Shown: piece by piece, positions 45,823-57,280 of the stretch
Position numbering within the stretch: the first letter of the stretch is position 1
Layout of the letters: each line of letters opens with the position of its first letter
From: Anisus vortex
Lineage: Eukaryota; Mollusca; Gastropoda; Planorbidae
Direction of reading: 5' to 3'
Assembly (NCBI GenBank): GCA_949126835.1
Contig: OX421497.1
Span: 7,592,191-7,656,190, forward strand
Length of the DNA: 64,000 bases
The notes under the pieces: model-generated
Database searches by the model: none
What the model was told of the DNA's origin: nothing
What the model saw: the letters and a program-made list of their open reading frames with translations, nothing else
Made by a program: the position numbers and the translations under genes

Positions 45823-46798
45823 CCTCTATTTTCATGTATAAATAAATACACGACTGTTTTTGTATGTTATATTATAAAGTAGGCCTAATATCGAAGGCTA
45901 TATGTTACATAGCGCTTCTCTTCAATGCTTGTTATAATATGCTTCATACAGACCCTGTTTATTTATTGTTAATTATGATATGAACTAGACTATGTTAGAC
46001 GTTTTTGTTGTTGTCTGTGTGCGACCAGCGAGGACAGAGATAATGTTGCTGCTGGGAATAGATCTATAATAATATCAGCGGGCGGTTGACCTACTACTAC
46101 AACAGAGGCCTGTGTAGTCAGCCGCATGTGATGTGTTGAATAGGATTGTTTTTTTTTAAAAATCAATTTGTAAGGTTTTAGTCTCTAGCTAACCAATTGT
46201 GTAGCTTGTTTCTGTGATTATAATGATTATAGAGTGATTATAGTGATTATAGGCATCATTTATTATAAAATCCGAGTATATTTCTGTGCCCAAATCTAGG
46301 ATTTAAACTTCCACAATGTTGTTATGTACATTTTTTAATGGAATTTCGATCCAGGATTAACTATTTTTGGTGTTATTGAATACTTTCACATTATTATAGG
46401 CCTAATCGTTTGATTGCAGTATTAATTCACTAGATTACAGCAGTGTTTGATTTTTTTTTTTTATGAAAGCCCCCAACCAACTATAAAATTAAATATATAT
46501 AGGCCTATCAACATTTATTTTTAAATAGCCTCTCCCCAGTCCCTCCCACTGTAACATAACAAAATTCCCTTACCAAGTATATAATGTTTAAAAGGGTCTG
46601 AAGCATAAACTTATCAAATTTATTCCCCCCCACCCCCTTGATAAACAAAATCAACTTCGCTCCCGTCATCTTCCTTGTGATAAATAATTAGGCAGAAGTT
46701 GAATCCTAATGGATTTAACATCACACAATAATGCGTGATTACATTTCAATTATATGATATAGAATTTAACCTAGATTATGAATCATCATACGGGGGGG
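43513..46798. other. Spacer without recognised genes
   Basis: Includes a (GT)n/G-run at 44545-44572, C runs near 45122 and 45325, (TA)n at 45790-45815, and two short pieces resembling the LINE tail of 18850-18912 in reverse (about 44308-44365 and 45905-45960). Short ORFs show no recognisable domains. Confidence 0.45.
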
Positions 46799-46972
46799 GG
46801 GGGGGTCCCCGAGTCTGCCCAGCTCTGATAGGTAGGCCTACCAAACATTAGTTAGGGGGGTAAAGGCTGGGCATTGTGCTGGCCACATAATCCCCTAGTG
46901 TTCCGTGGCCACTGAAACTTGTGAACGCTGCATCACCGGCCCTATGATCAATTTGGTTCGACTGATAATAGA
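46799..46972 (+). mobile_element. SINE family A, 3' two-thirds
   Basis: Follows a poly-G run. Words: gtctgcccagctctgatagg, gctgggcattgtgctggcca, tgatcaatttggttcgac. Confidence 0.75.
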
Positions 46973-47404
46973 GTATAATAGTATAATAGAGTAGGCCTAT
47001 ATTATAATATAGACCCATAATTTCAAATTCTAGCACATTTGAACGCAAAATGACTAAAGTAGCAGCAACATTGCGGGAATAATTGGATCAAACCACGTAA
47101 ACATAAGACGCTGAGAAAGTTGGGACCATCGCACCAGAATTTATTTCATTATAACAGAGTTACATAAACACTTATCTAGGAGGAAGAAACAATGGAAGAG
47201 ACCAGAGCTCTGATAGTTGCTGATTCAGGCCCATGTCAGGTAGGACCAAATAGAACTGTATAATGTTTATTATGTTAAACAGTATAAACTGTATCGTGTA
47301 TATGTTTTTCGTTCAATTGACCAGTAGGAACAGTTGACTTTGCAGTGTTCAGTTGTGCATACCCCTCCCCTACGTCCAAGAAATGTGCATAAGTTGTATA
47401 AGTA

Positions 47405-47672
47405 TATAATCTGTTACAATGCTCAGATAAACATAAGAATAAGAACATTTTTCTTATCCCTATGCGAGAACAAATACATAAAAGTATTCTTTCTTCCCGA
47501 GTGGCATCCGGGTATGGAATGGGTTGCTTGCACATATCAGGAAACCCAGTAACTTTAACATCATTTTAAATAAACACTAATAGAAATGCTGGACTAGACT
47601 CAAACCATGGATGAGCATAGGACGCAATAATCTTCTTTATAGAAGGAGCGTCTGTAATGTATAAGATCACAT
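47405..47672 (+). mobile_element. CR1-like LINE 3' end, truncated
   Basis: Collinear with 50065-50335: tgttacaatgctcagataaa, ttcccgagtggcat, then tggactagactcaaaccat and the tail cgcaataatcttctttatag. Stops interrupt the coding part. Confidence 0.75.
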
Positions 47673-48480
47673 AAAACGTGGCTCTTATCCTTGTTTATTA
47701 AAAATGCACCTCCATTTGGACAAGACCAACTTTTTACACTAGTGCTTTACAATTATTTGTACAACTTATTTAAAAAGAATTATAGAGTGTATTTTTATCA
47801 TGTATTTAAACGTCTTTTTGTAAGGTAGGGGCCTATATATTGTACAAGTAGGCTACCACTTTAATATAGGATTATACTTATATGACAGTAATAAAGGTAA
47901 ATAATAATTTGCACTATTAATTAAACATATCATTAGGGTGGTGGCTCTCGAAAGAATGCGATATCTAGGGTGACATAATGTGGCTCCTCTTGACCTATAG
48001 CGTTTGCCGACCCTTGCTTTTTATGTTGAATTCCAGTCCAGGTAAAAACGTTGACGGGGGAGTTGGGAGGGGGGGGGGCGTGTGGCCAATTGGACAGTAG
48101 TACGAACGCACATGATAGTGATAGTATCCCTCAATTCCCAACTGCGCATGTCGGTAACGCGGTATTACGGTATATAATAATTAACGTCTTATTACCTGTT
48201 TATCGTTGGTATAAAAACACAGAGCTAGATTACGGGCGAAAAAATTGATTGCACTATAGCAAGTTGTTGTGTCATAGTTCCCGCATACAACATTGGCAGT
48301 GTTGTCGCGGTGGAGTTTCCCCGCTTGATGTTGACTCCATCTGAATCTGTATTAGTATTAGAAGCTAGAGAGAAAACAAAAATAAGGTGTTCCCGTTTTG
48401 ATCAATAATGTTATTCATTAACTGGGTCACGTTAAAAAACAACAACCCAGAATTTTGATAGAAATGAAAGGTCAGTTGCA
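47673..48480. other. Spacer with possible hAT end
   Basis: AT-rich. Words gtggctcctcttgac and gcgtttgccgacccttgc at about 47980-48018 resemble a hAT right end. A G run lies near 48070. Confidence 0.4.
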
Positions 48481-48489
48481 GTTCTATTT

Positions 48490-48638
48490 ATCTGCAATGT
48501 GCGTATCTATCTATTTATCTATATAGGCCTACATGTCTATTTACTTAACTGTAAATCTTTTTATCTACATATCTATATATTCTTCTTTACATCAGTCTAT
48601 CTATTTATCTATCTGTATATCTATCTATCTATCTATCC

Positions 48639-48671
<33 letters not shown>

Positions 48672-48830
48672 ATTTCCTATCTATATAATGTAGCGGGTGT
48701 ATATCATCTTATCCATACATCTATCTATTATCTTATCTGTCAATCTTTCTGTCTCTGTCTATATATCTATCTGTCTATCTATCAATTATCTCCCTCCCTC
48801 TGTACCTATCTATCTATCTATCTAATTTAA
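48490..48830 (+). repeat. Degenerate (CTAT)n microsatellite
   Basis: Interrupted CTAT/ATCT repeats, densest at 48595-48670 and 48805-48828. Confidence 0.9.
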
Positions 48831-49075
48831 CCTGTTGCAATGCTCAGATAATATGAAGACAAAAACACTTTCCTTATCCCTTATGCGAGAACAAATGCAT
48901 ATAAGTACTCTTTCGTCCCGAGTGGCATTCTTATCTTATACAATGCAGACGCTCCTTCTATAAAGAAGATTATTGCCACATTGGAATGGGTTACCTGAAC
49001 AAACCAGGGAAAACTAGTAACTTAACAATAATCTTCTTTATAGAAGGGGCGCCTGTAAGATATAAGATACGGTCT
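48831..49075 (+). mobile_element. CR1-like LINE 3' end, rearranged
   Basis: A plus-oriented coding end (tgttgcaatgctcagataat, tcccgagtggcattc) is broken at 48930 by a short inverted piece of the same family's tail, then continues with gaatgggttacctgaacaaa and the plus-oriented tail. Confidence 0.7.
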
Positions 49076-49144
49076 ATCTATCTATCTAAAAGTTATTATC
49101 TACCTGTTAATCTCGCTGTATACGGCTTACCTATCCTATAAAGC

Positions 49145-49560
49145 AGGGGTCGGCAACCTTTTGCTAACAGTGTGCCTAACAAGGATTTGTAAATCCTACA
49201 GAGTGCCAACAGCCTAAAAGTCAACCTGGTCTATTATACTTAAAAAAACAAAACAAATATTTTTATATGACAATCAATTTAACTCCGTAGCATGACCAAG
49301 GTCTAAAGCAAAGTAGATCATTTATAGAGAAATAAAAGCGTTTTATTGAATACAAAATTAACGTGTTTGTGATTATCCTACTTTTTATTTGCATTTATAT
49401 CAATTACAATATTTTATGACTAAACTGTCACATTTATGGTAATTATTGTCCAAACATTACCATTTGTTAGTCAAGATGAGGATCTAACAGTTGCACATGT
49501 TAATTGTATTGATCTCAGTTTAACTGAGAAGTCCTGTTAATTGTTATTTTTTTTTTTAAT
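49145..49560. mobile_element. hAT family 1 end, reverse orientation
   Basis: aggggtcggcaaccttttgc, gccaacagcctaaaagtcaa and later blocks match the reverse complement of 4380-4943. It is interrupted by the LINE at 49560. A related segment reappears at 50340-50500. Confidence 0.65.
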
Positions 49561-50338
49561 CGTTAAAGCTTTTTATTTATAATAAAAAAATTAGTGTGCA
49601 TGTTATTATGATAATAATAGCAAACTACTTCATTCATGGTAAAGAACTAACTCAAACTAACAATGCTGGGTATCTGGGAGTAATAATAAATGATAAGTTA
49701 TCTTGGAACCCTCACATTGATGAAGTAATTAAAAAAATCAAACAAAAAAATAGGATTCATAAAAAGGAACTTTTACAAATGTAATAATAATATAAAACTA
49801 AAATGCTATCTCACATTAGTTAGGCCTATACTAGAATATGCAGGATCTGTATGGGACCCATCAACTAAAGAAAACATTAAAAAATTAGAACAAATTCAAA
49901 AAAGAGCTGCAAGGTTTATAACTAGTGAATATTCCCAATTGACAACAGTAACACCATTAATCAAATCACTAAACCTAGAAACACTAGAGGACAGAAGGGC
50001 AAAGAGTAAAGTAGTAATAATACATAAGGCATTAAACTCTAATTTAGAAATACAACCCAATAACAATCTGTTGCAAAGCTCAGATAAACATAAAGACAAA
50101 AACACCTTCTTTGTCCCTTATGCGAGAACAAATGCATATCAGTACTCTTTCTTCCCGAGTGGCATTCGGGCATGGAATGGGTTGCCTGAACTAACCAGGA
50201 AAACCAATAACCTAACATCATTTAAAACATTAATAAAAATGCAAGACTAGACTCGGACCACGGATGAGCGTAGGACGCAATAATCTTCTTTATAGTATGA
50301 GCGTCTGTAATGTTTAAGATAAGATAAGATAAGATCTT
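49560..50338 (+). mobile_element. CR1-like LINE, best 3' copy (RT C-terminus and tail)
   Basis: The + strand encodes NNAGYLGVIINDKLSWNPHI, then after one frameshift near 49740 LVRPILEYAGSVWDPSTKE, QIQKRAARFI, and FVPYARTNAYQYSFFPSGIR followed by AWNGLPELT, ending at a stop at 50248-50250. These are the conserved C-terminal blocks of CR1/Jockey-group reverse transcriptases. The 3' UTR includes gtaggacgcaataatcttct and ends in (GATAA)n. All the shorter CR1-like fragments in the window are truncated relatives. Confidence 0.85.
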
Positions 50339-50499
50339 TTCTATTTACATTTATACCAATAAATACAAAATTTTTATTACCAAACTTTCACATTTATAGT
50401 AACTAGTTTGTGAACATTATCATTAGGTTGTTAAGATAAGGATCTACCAACTGATAAGATTGAATATATTATTTGGTTCTCAGTTTAACTGAGATTTTC

Positions 50500-50540
<41 letters not shown>

Positions 50541-52151
50541 CAAAAAATGTTTATTTATGAAAAATTGCATTTACATTACCAAAATTATTATTTTACACAG
50601 AGAAAAAAGGGATAGGAGACATTTATTGCATTTTTACAATTCCAAAGAGATAGAAGACAGCAGAGAATATTTAAATACTTAGTTTACCTGCACAATCTCA
50701 TATATTTTACACGAAGAAAAGGAAATAGAAGAACAGTTCATACACATTTAAGGGGATAGAAGACAAAATGTTTTACGAGACAAAGAGTTTTCTAACTAAC
50801 TTTAAATTTAAATTCATTCATTCTTTTTATTTGACATTCAATCCTAGCATCCATACATATTTAAATTCCAACTTTAAATTTAAATTCATTCATTCTTCTT
50901 TTTTTTACATACATGCTTAACATCCATACATAATATTCAAATTAATTTAAACATGTATTAACCGTAAACATCCATTATTAACTGTAAGATATTTAAAACA
51001 ACGTAATATGGAGAAAAATAAAACAAAGTGTGTAGAAATTATGTACATTTCATTTCAATTGTTCTATCCCTTGGGATATATATCTTAATTCAAACCACCA
51101 AGCGCGATCTTAAATGTATATATAAAGAACAAAGAAAGGGTCACATATGACAAAGGAAAGTGAAACACCTATTGAAGACGGGTGACGAAAGGTGTCATTC
51201 ACAGGAAATCCCACAATCGGGACTTCCACAAGTGGGAAAAAAAAATATGTACAATTCTCTAATAAGAGTTGAAAAATCCCTAGTTGTCTTAAGGTTTCAA
51301 ATAGCGTTTAGCCGTTCCCCAGTCGGCATGAACTATTGAACGAAAGATAGGGAAAGAAATACAAATCTGTTTGTAGTGACATAGAATTTGGAAGGCCCGA
51401 CTTTCCTGACCCTCCCACCCCTCTAAGCCAGCGTCGCCGGATGACTGGTCTGCACCAGTAAACACCCTGGCGAATGTGACAAAAGAGGGGTTTTGGGCCG
51501 GTATTTATATATCAGTCCTTCTTCTTTTATTATAGGCCTACATTGATGTCACTCTGGTAAATGTAATTTGAAGACAAAAGATTAATATTAGACGCAAGTT
51601 TCCTGTATTAGATAGGTAACCAAGAACAATTTTGAATAGAAAGGTTGGGAATAACTGGAAGAAAACAGTAATAAAAGGGAAGCTAAGTAAGCGAAGACGG
51701 ACCTAGAAAAGGCCAAGTCTCTCTCCTCGTTACTTTATGTGTAGTAAGCCAAGAAGTTAAAATACCGTCCTCTAAGCCATTCAACAAAATTAAGAAAATA
51801 ATCCCGAAAACTTATTTTAAAATACTATGTACATAGTGGTGCGTAAAAAAGAAAATAAAAAACAGCACAAGATTTCACATTCACTGAAAGAGACACCGCA
51901 CCGGAAATGAAAACAAAAATTACACCGGAAATGAAAGTAAAAATGTGCCCTTGATGAACAATTAATAAAATCAAATGTACAATACTAGTCAAGGGCATCC
52001 CCATATTTAAAAGAACGCATTCAATAACATAAGCATGTCCACAGATCTCCCAATTAAACAAATGAACCAATCAATAAAATACATTAGGATCTCATCCATG
52101 AAATACATTATAATACATAAAACATTTATAAAAGCAAAACATCAAATAAAA
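50541..52151 (-). other. LINE 3' untranslated region
   Basis: AT-rich sequence between the stop of the LINE ORF and its poly(A). No coding signal was seen; a nested older insertion inside it cannot be excluded. Confidence 0.55.
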
Positions 52152-52910
52152 TTACAGAGTGGGCGGTTGATGTTTATCTAAATGTGTTTCAAGTTTTTGT
52201 CTAAATATGTCTTCTATGATGTATGGGGGGTAGTGTTTTTGGTCAAACCGTGTTTTAAGATACGTTGTCCAAATGTGTTGTTTGTATTCTGCCAATGTGA
52301 TGAGGTTTAATGTGTGTTTTGTGTTGTTTCTAAGCCTAGGTATTTTAAAAAGTGTAATGGCTAAATCTATATCTATGTTTGACTGTGTTGTTGTATCCAT
52401 TATTAATTTCAATGTTTGTTTTGTTGGTATGATTGCGGGGCATGTAAGATAGATATGTTCCTCATTTTCTTGTGTATGTGAGGTACACATCTTGCATATA
52501 GGTGTGATGCTTGTATTTTGTTTCTTCCTATCTAATGTTGGTGTCATGTTAAAAATGAGCCTGTATGATATCTCCTTTGATTGTGGTGCAATGTGTTTGT
52601 TATGTAAACTGATGAATGTGTCATGAAAGTCTGTAATCCCTAGCTGTCTCCCCCATTTAATCCGTGTATGAAGTGGAATCTGGACCCGTGTAATGAGTGA
52701 TATGTAAATGTTCTTTGTTTTGCTATGTATCAAGTGTTCATTGTTAAGTAAAATGCGAGTAACTGACTTGTAAAATGAAGAGGAAAAGTTGCCAAAATAA
52801 TGAGGTGTATTGTTTTGAATTGGAATAAGTTTGCTTAGCTTTAAACCATAAAAATACATAGCTAAAGGCAACTTATCAGGTGCACGTACAATTTGGCCTA
52901 TATATTTTCT
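52152..52910 (-). pseudogene. LINE ORF2 C-terminal part with zinc finger
   Basis: A minus frame of about 250 codons, continuing the reverse transcriptase ORF after a single-base frameshift near 52910. It includes the block ITPICKMCTSHTQENEEHIY followed by LTCP: a C-X2-C ... H ... C arrangement seen in the zf-RVT domain at the end of L1/Tx1-type and plant-like RT ORFs. Apart from the frameshift the sequence is intact, so the insertion is not very old. Confidence 0.8.
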
Positions 52911-54458
52911 ATCTCAGTGCTTGTATCTTTGTTTTTATATCTTGCAAACCTATCCCGCCATCCCGTTTATTTTGTATCAGTGTGTTATGGTGAATGGAGC
53001 GAATGGTAGATTTAAATAAAAATGCTCTAATTTTTTTATTCATATTGGTTATGAAATGTGGTGGAGGTTCTGTAACTGAAGCTATATAAATGATTTTCGG
53101 TATAATGAGAGTGTTAACGATTGCTGAACGACCAAAAATCGTGTTTGAGACATGTGTGTACATATTTATTATGTTATCCGTTGTTTCTAACAATCCATTG
53201 TACTGTTCTGTATTGTAAGTGTGTGGATTGTTGTGCCAAACGATGCCTGTAATTTTGATTTTTGTTTTATTTTGAATATTTGACGGAAAATGTTCTTTTC
53301 GTTTCCAGGCACCAAGGCCCATTATATTCGATTTGTTTATGTTAATTTTCCCTCCAGATGTGGCATTGAAAGTTTTAAAATGTTCCAGAATTTTTTTAAT
53401 GTCTTTTTCTGATGTTACTGTAAACGTGGTATCGTCGGCATATGCCTGTACCTTCAACACCTGTCCTCCAGGCATTGATATGCCCGTTATACCAGCATCC
53501 GTTCTTACTTTTTCCAGGAGCGGCTCCAGACACAGGGCATATAAAAGCGGTGAGAGCGGACAGCCCTGCCTGACAGATCTTTCAAATGGGAAGGGTGAGG
53601 TCAGCGTATGGTTTACAAGAATTCTGCTACATGGTGAAGCGTAGAGCAGCCTGACCCAGCCTTCGATCTGACTTCCTACGTTGTTTTTCCGCAGCACTTT
53701 GAATAGATAGCCGTGGTCCACTCTATCAAAGGCTTTCTCCTGGTCTATCGATAACAGGGCTGCTTGCGTGTTTTTGATGTGTGTGTATATGATAATGTCC
53801 CTAATAGTGTGATTGAGAGTTTCTATGTTTCTGCCTGGTATGCCGCAGAATTGATTTTCGTGTAAAAGTGTATGCAGGTATGGTTGAAGTTTGTTTACCA
53901 GTATCTTAGTGAGAATTTTATAGTCAGTATTTAATAATGAAATGGGTCGGTAGCCCCCCACAGATATTCTGTCGTCCGGGTTTTTCTCCAGGACGGTGAT
54001 ATATGCTTCACTGAACATCTGTGGAAGGGCTCCCTTAGTATATGCATGTGTGTACATGAGTGATAGTAAGGGAACTAACTGGGGTGAAAAAAATTTGTAA
54101 AATTCTGATGTCAAACCGTCTGGTCCTGGGGACTTGTCCAATTTCAATTTGTCAATTGCTAATTTAATGTCCTGTACTGTAATGGGTGTTTCTAAAAGAG
54201 TTTTATCTTCGTCTGGTAGGTGTTTACAATAGGTCAGTATATCATCTTGTTCCCTGTCGTCAGTGTGTTCCTTAGAATAGATGTGTATAAAGTGCTCTTT
54301 AAAAGTGTTCGCAATTGCTACGTTTCCTGTATGTATTGTTCCTAATGAGTCTTGTATCCGTGCAATAATGCGTCTTCTTTGTGTGTTTTGTTCTAGTGTG
54401 AGAAAAACCTTGTTTGGGCCCTCTAACATACCTCGTGTCCTACATCTTGTTTGTGCGC
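52909..54458 (-). pseudogene. LINE reverse transcriptase domain
   Basis: A 506-codon open frame from 54429. RT motifs, counted from its first Met: KSPGPDGLTSEF (99-110), RPISLLNTDYKILTKIL (161-177), motif A LLSIDQEKAFDRVDH with Asp229, RQGCPLSPLLYALCLEPLL (287-305), and the catalytic YADD at 330-333. The frame stays open upstream to the LTR insertion at 54458. The sequence is typical of autonomous L1/Tx1-type RTs. The catalytic residues are present; a frameshift at the 3' side and the LTR insertion at the 5' side disable this copy. Confidence 0.88.
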
Positions 54459-55081
54459 TGTTATGGCCCTCTATATGATGACTATTATTACGACTCGTTA
54501 AATCGGATTCAATGAATATAGTTGTATCTTTATTAGAAGTCTCTAGATTCTGCTAATCTGTAGCCCAAGCTAGGGGTTCCTTGACTGACAGGTCTATGCA
54601 GCAATGTAGTTATATTCGTGATAATTATCTTCAACACCTTTCTCAACAATGATAGATCAAACAACTCCAGTTGTTGAATAAACAATTTTATTTAAATTGT
54701 AGACTCAATATAAACGATCAATAAACTTCATCAACTGATGGCAACATAAGTTTCAATACAATGGCATACAATATACAAATGAATATAGCGACTTCACTCT
54801 ACAAACGTTTAAACTGAACTAACTTTAAGGAGGTCGGGACTTTACAAAGAAAACGATCATCGAAGATTCTACAGGGTCTTAATACGCATTTTAACCTCTT
54901 TCTCTATAATTACTACGATCCAGAATTATCCCCCAATTTCCACGGGATTTGAACGAATTATTTTATTTAAACTGCCCTCAGGGCATAAAGGTCAAACCTT
55001 GGTCGCTTTGGACTCTGATACGCACTTGTTAAGAGGTCAATGCCTTACTACGTCATTCATTTATGACCGATATTCGTAACA
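54459..55081 (-). repeat. 3' LTR of the Ty3-like element
   Basis: 623 bp, TGTTATGG ... CGTAACA in + orientation (the ends form a TGTTA/TAACA inverted pair). Matches 60192-60814. Confidence 0.95.
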
Positions 55082-55743
55082 TCCCCCCCCCCCTTCTAAA
55101 GCTTTATAATTATTTCCTTTACATTTTAACCATACGAAAAATGTTAATTTTAAGGAATAATTATAAAAGAAAATATTCCGGGAAAACAATACAGTTCAAT
55201 TGGCGATCCCAATAATTCAATCGAACTGATAACAATAACATAATAATATATGCAATATAAATTCATCTTATCAAATGGCTTAACTATAGTCATTCAATCA
55301 TTCAATTTTTAATTCAAAACAATGGACAATTAAATTGTTTATCTAAATCTTGTATACAAGAAAAATACATAATCATTCTTAATAGATATAATATAATACA
55401 AGTTAATAACTTCTATTACATTGAACATTCCACTGTAATAAAAACTCTCTCGTCCATTTAATTATAAACTAATATCTTTTACATTTGTAATCAAACAACA
55501 AAAGAAAAAATCACTTAATGTCTATGCAGACACGACTTATTTTTTTCATAAGGAGAAAAAAAAAACCAACGTTCTGATAGAACACATGCTAGGCCTAACT
55601 CAATTACAAAACAAAAAAAAATACTAGCCCTGACCTAATTTCACTTTACAACAAAATATTATTGCTTCGACAGTATGTTTGTAGGCTGGCTAACACATTA
55701 GACAACTGTCTGTGACGCGACACAGAAATTGAGGTCAATTCCG

Positions 55744-55780
<37 letters not shown>

Positions 55781-57280
55781 CTCAATTGATTTTAACAATG
55801 TTGACATCGCTATGCAAATTTACCTCATCACAGCCTAGGTCAAAAAAATATTGCTACGCGATTAAATAGTTATCGTATTAAATGAGCATTCTTTAACATC
55901 TATCATCTCAAAATCAAATTCATTTATTATTATTTTGAGAACATTAAACATAGTCTGTTCACGAATTAAAATAGTTTATAGCAAAAATCATTAAAAATAT
56001 TTCAATTTCTCATTTTACCATGACCTTTTGACGTCATTATTTTCTTTTTAAAAGAGTTCACATTGAAACATTCTATCTTTCATGCAGACATGGATTTCCT
56101 TGAAACAAATTTGGTTAATTTACTTAATTAACTATCAATCAAAGCAGATTATATTATCTTCATACAATCTTAGTACTACACAGTAAGTACTTTTTTTCTT
56201 TTAATTACATTAAAGACATTTCAAATACAATATTATTGAAGTAGAAAAGAGTTAAGCATAGGCTACTATTAATTTTTTTCAGAGAGAAATCAATGTAACA
56301 ATTTATGTACAAAACAACTGCTGGTTTTGACTGGTGTGGTAAAACATTCCATTTCCAATCTTTTCAGTGGTGTACATTGCTCTTTTCCATTTTCCATAAA
56401 GGTTTTATTCATAGGTTCTAGGTTCCTGTTACTTCCACAGTGTTCAGGTCTACCCAGTCTTTTGCTTGTCAATACAATTCATTCAATCTATTTTAACTAA
56501 TACAAAAAAAATATAGATTAGTTTTACAATCTTGACATGAAATCCTTAATTAATCATACATTAGTTGAACATTGGTGTGTCAACATTATAAATTTTCAAC
56601 CATGAAATTCTCAATCATTCTGGTTTACAGTGTCAAGTCAGTGGCACATATCCTAAATTTATACAAAACAAGGATAAGTTTTATTTTACATTAGTTTCAC
56701 TTCTGGTCTGCTTTTCATGTAACAGTATCCTAAAAAGTGAAAAATCATATATAATACAGTTCTTGGAATTCTTTTTAGTCATAGCTCTGCCTTGCTGCAA
56801 CTATTTTTACCCTACATTATCATACATTCAATGATAATATAATAAATGAATAAATTCACATAGAAGAAATTTGCATCTTGACTCAGTGCAATATTTCAAC
56901 AACAGTACATGATAAAATAAATCCATAGTACAATCATAAAACATTTCTCAATACTTTAGTGATAGAAAATTCTCTTTTCTCAAAACCATTTACATCTTTA
57001 TCAATCAAATTATCCTCTCTGCCAAATGTTTCAATTATCATTTCCAGAGATTCTCAAACATATCTTATAATCAGTCCACATTTATAATGTCCTCTGATTT
57101 AGAAACCAATTCTGCGGATAAAACTGATCTTTTTCTCTTATAGCAATTATTTTAAATGCTCAACCTAACAAGTTTGTTTAGAAATATCACACTATAATGA
57201 TATTTACTCTAACAATACTTTTACTCATTCCTTTTTCTTCACAAGTAAGGGATTTAGTTTTAAAATAGTAAGTTTGGTAA
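55082..57280 (-). other. Long noncoding 3' region of the LTR element
   Basis: 2.2 kb between the stop of the gag-protease ORF and the 3' LTR. AT-rich, with a CT run at 55748-55777. No conserved protein block seen; it may be the decayed or replaced pol/env part. Confidence 0.6.

Noticed and set aside
53333..53644. Plus-strand ORF of 103 codons
   Set aside because: Antisense shadow of the LINE reverse transcriptase.
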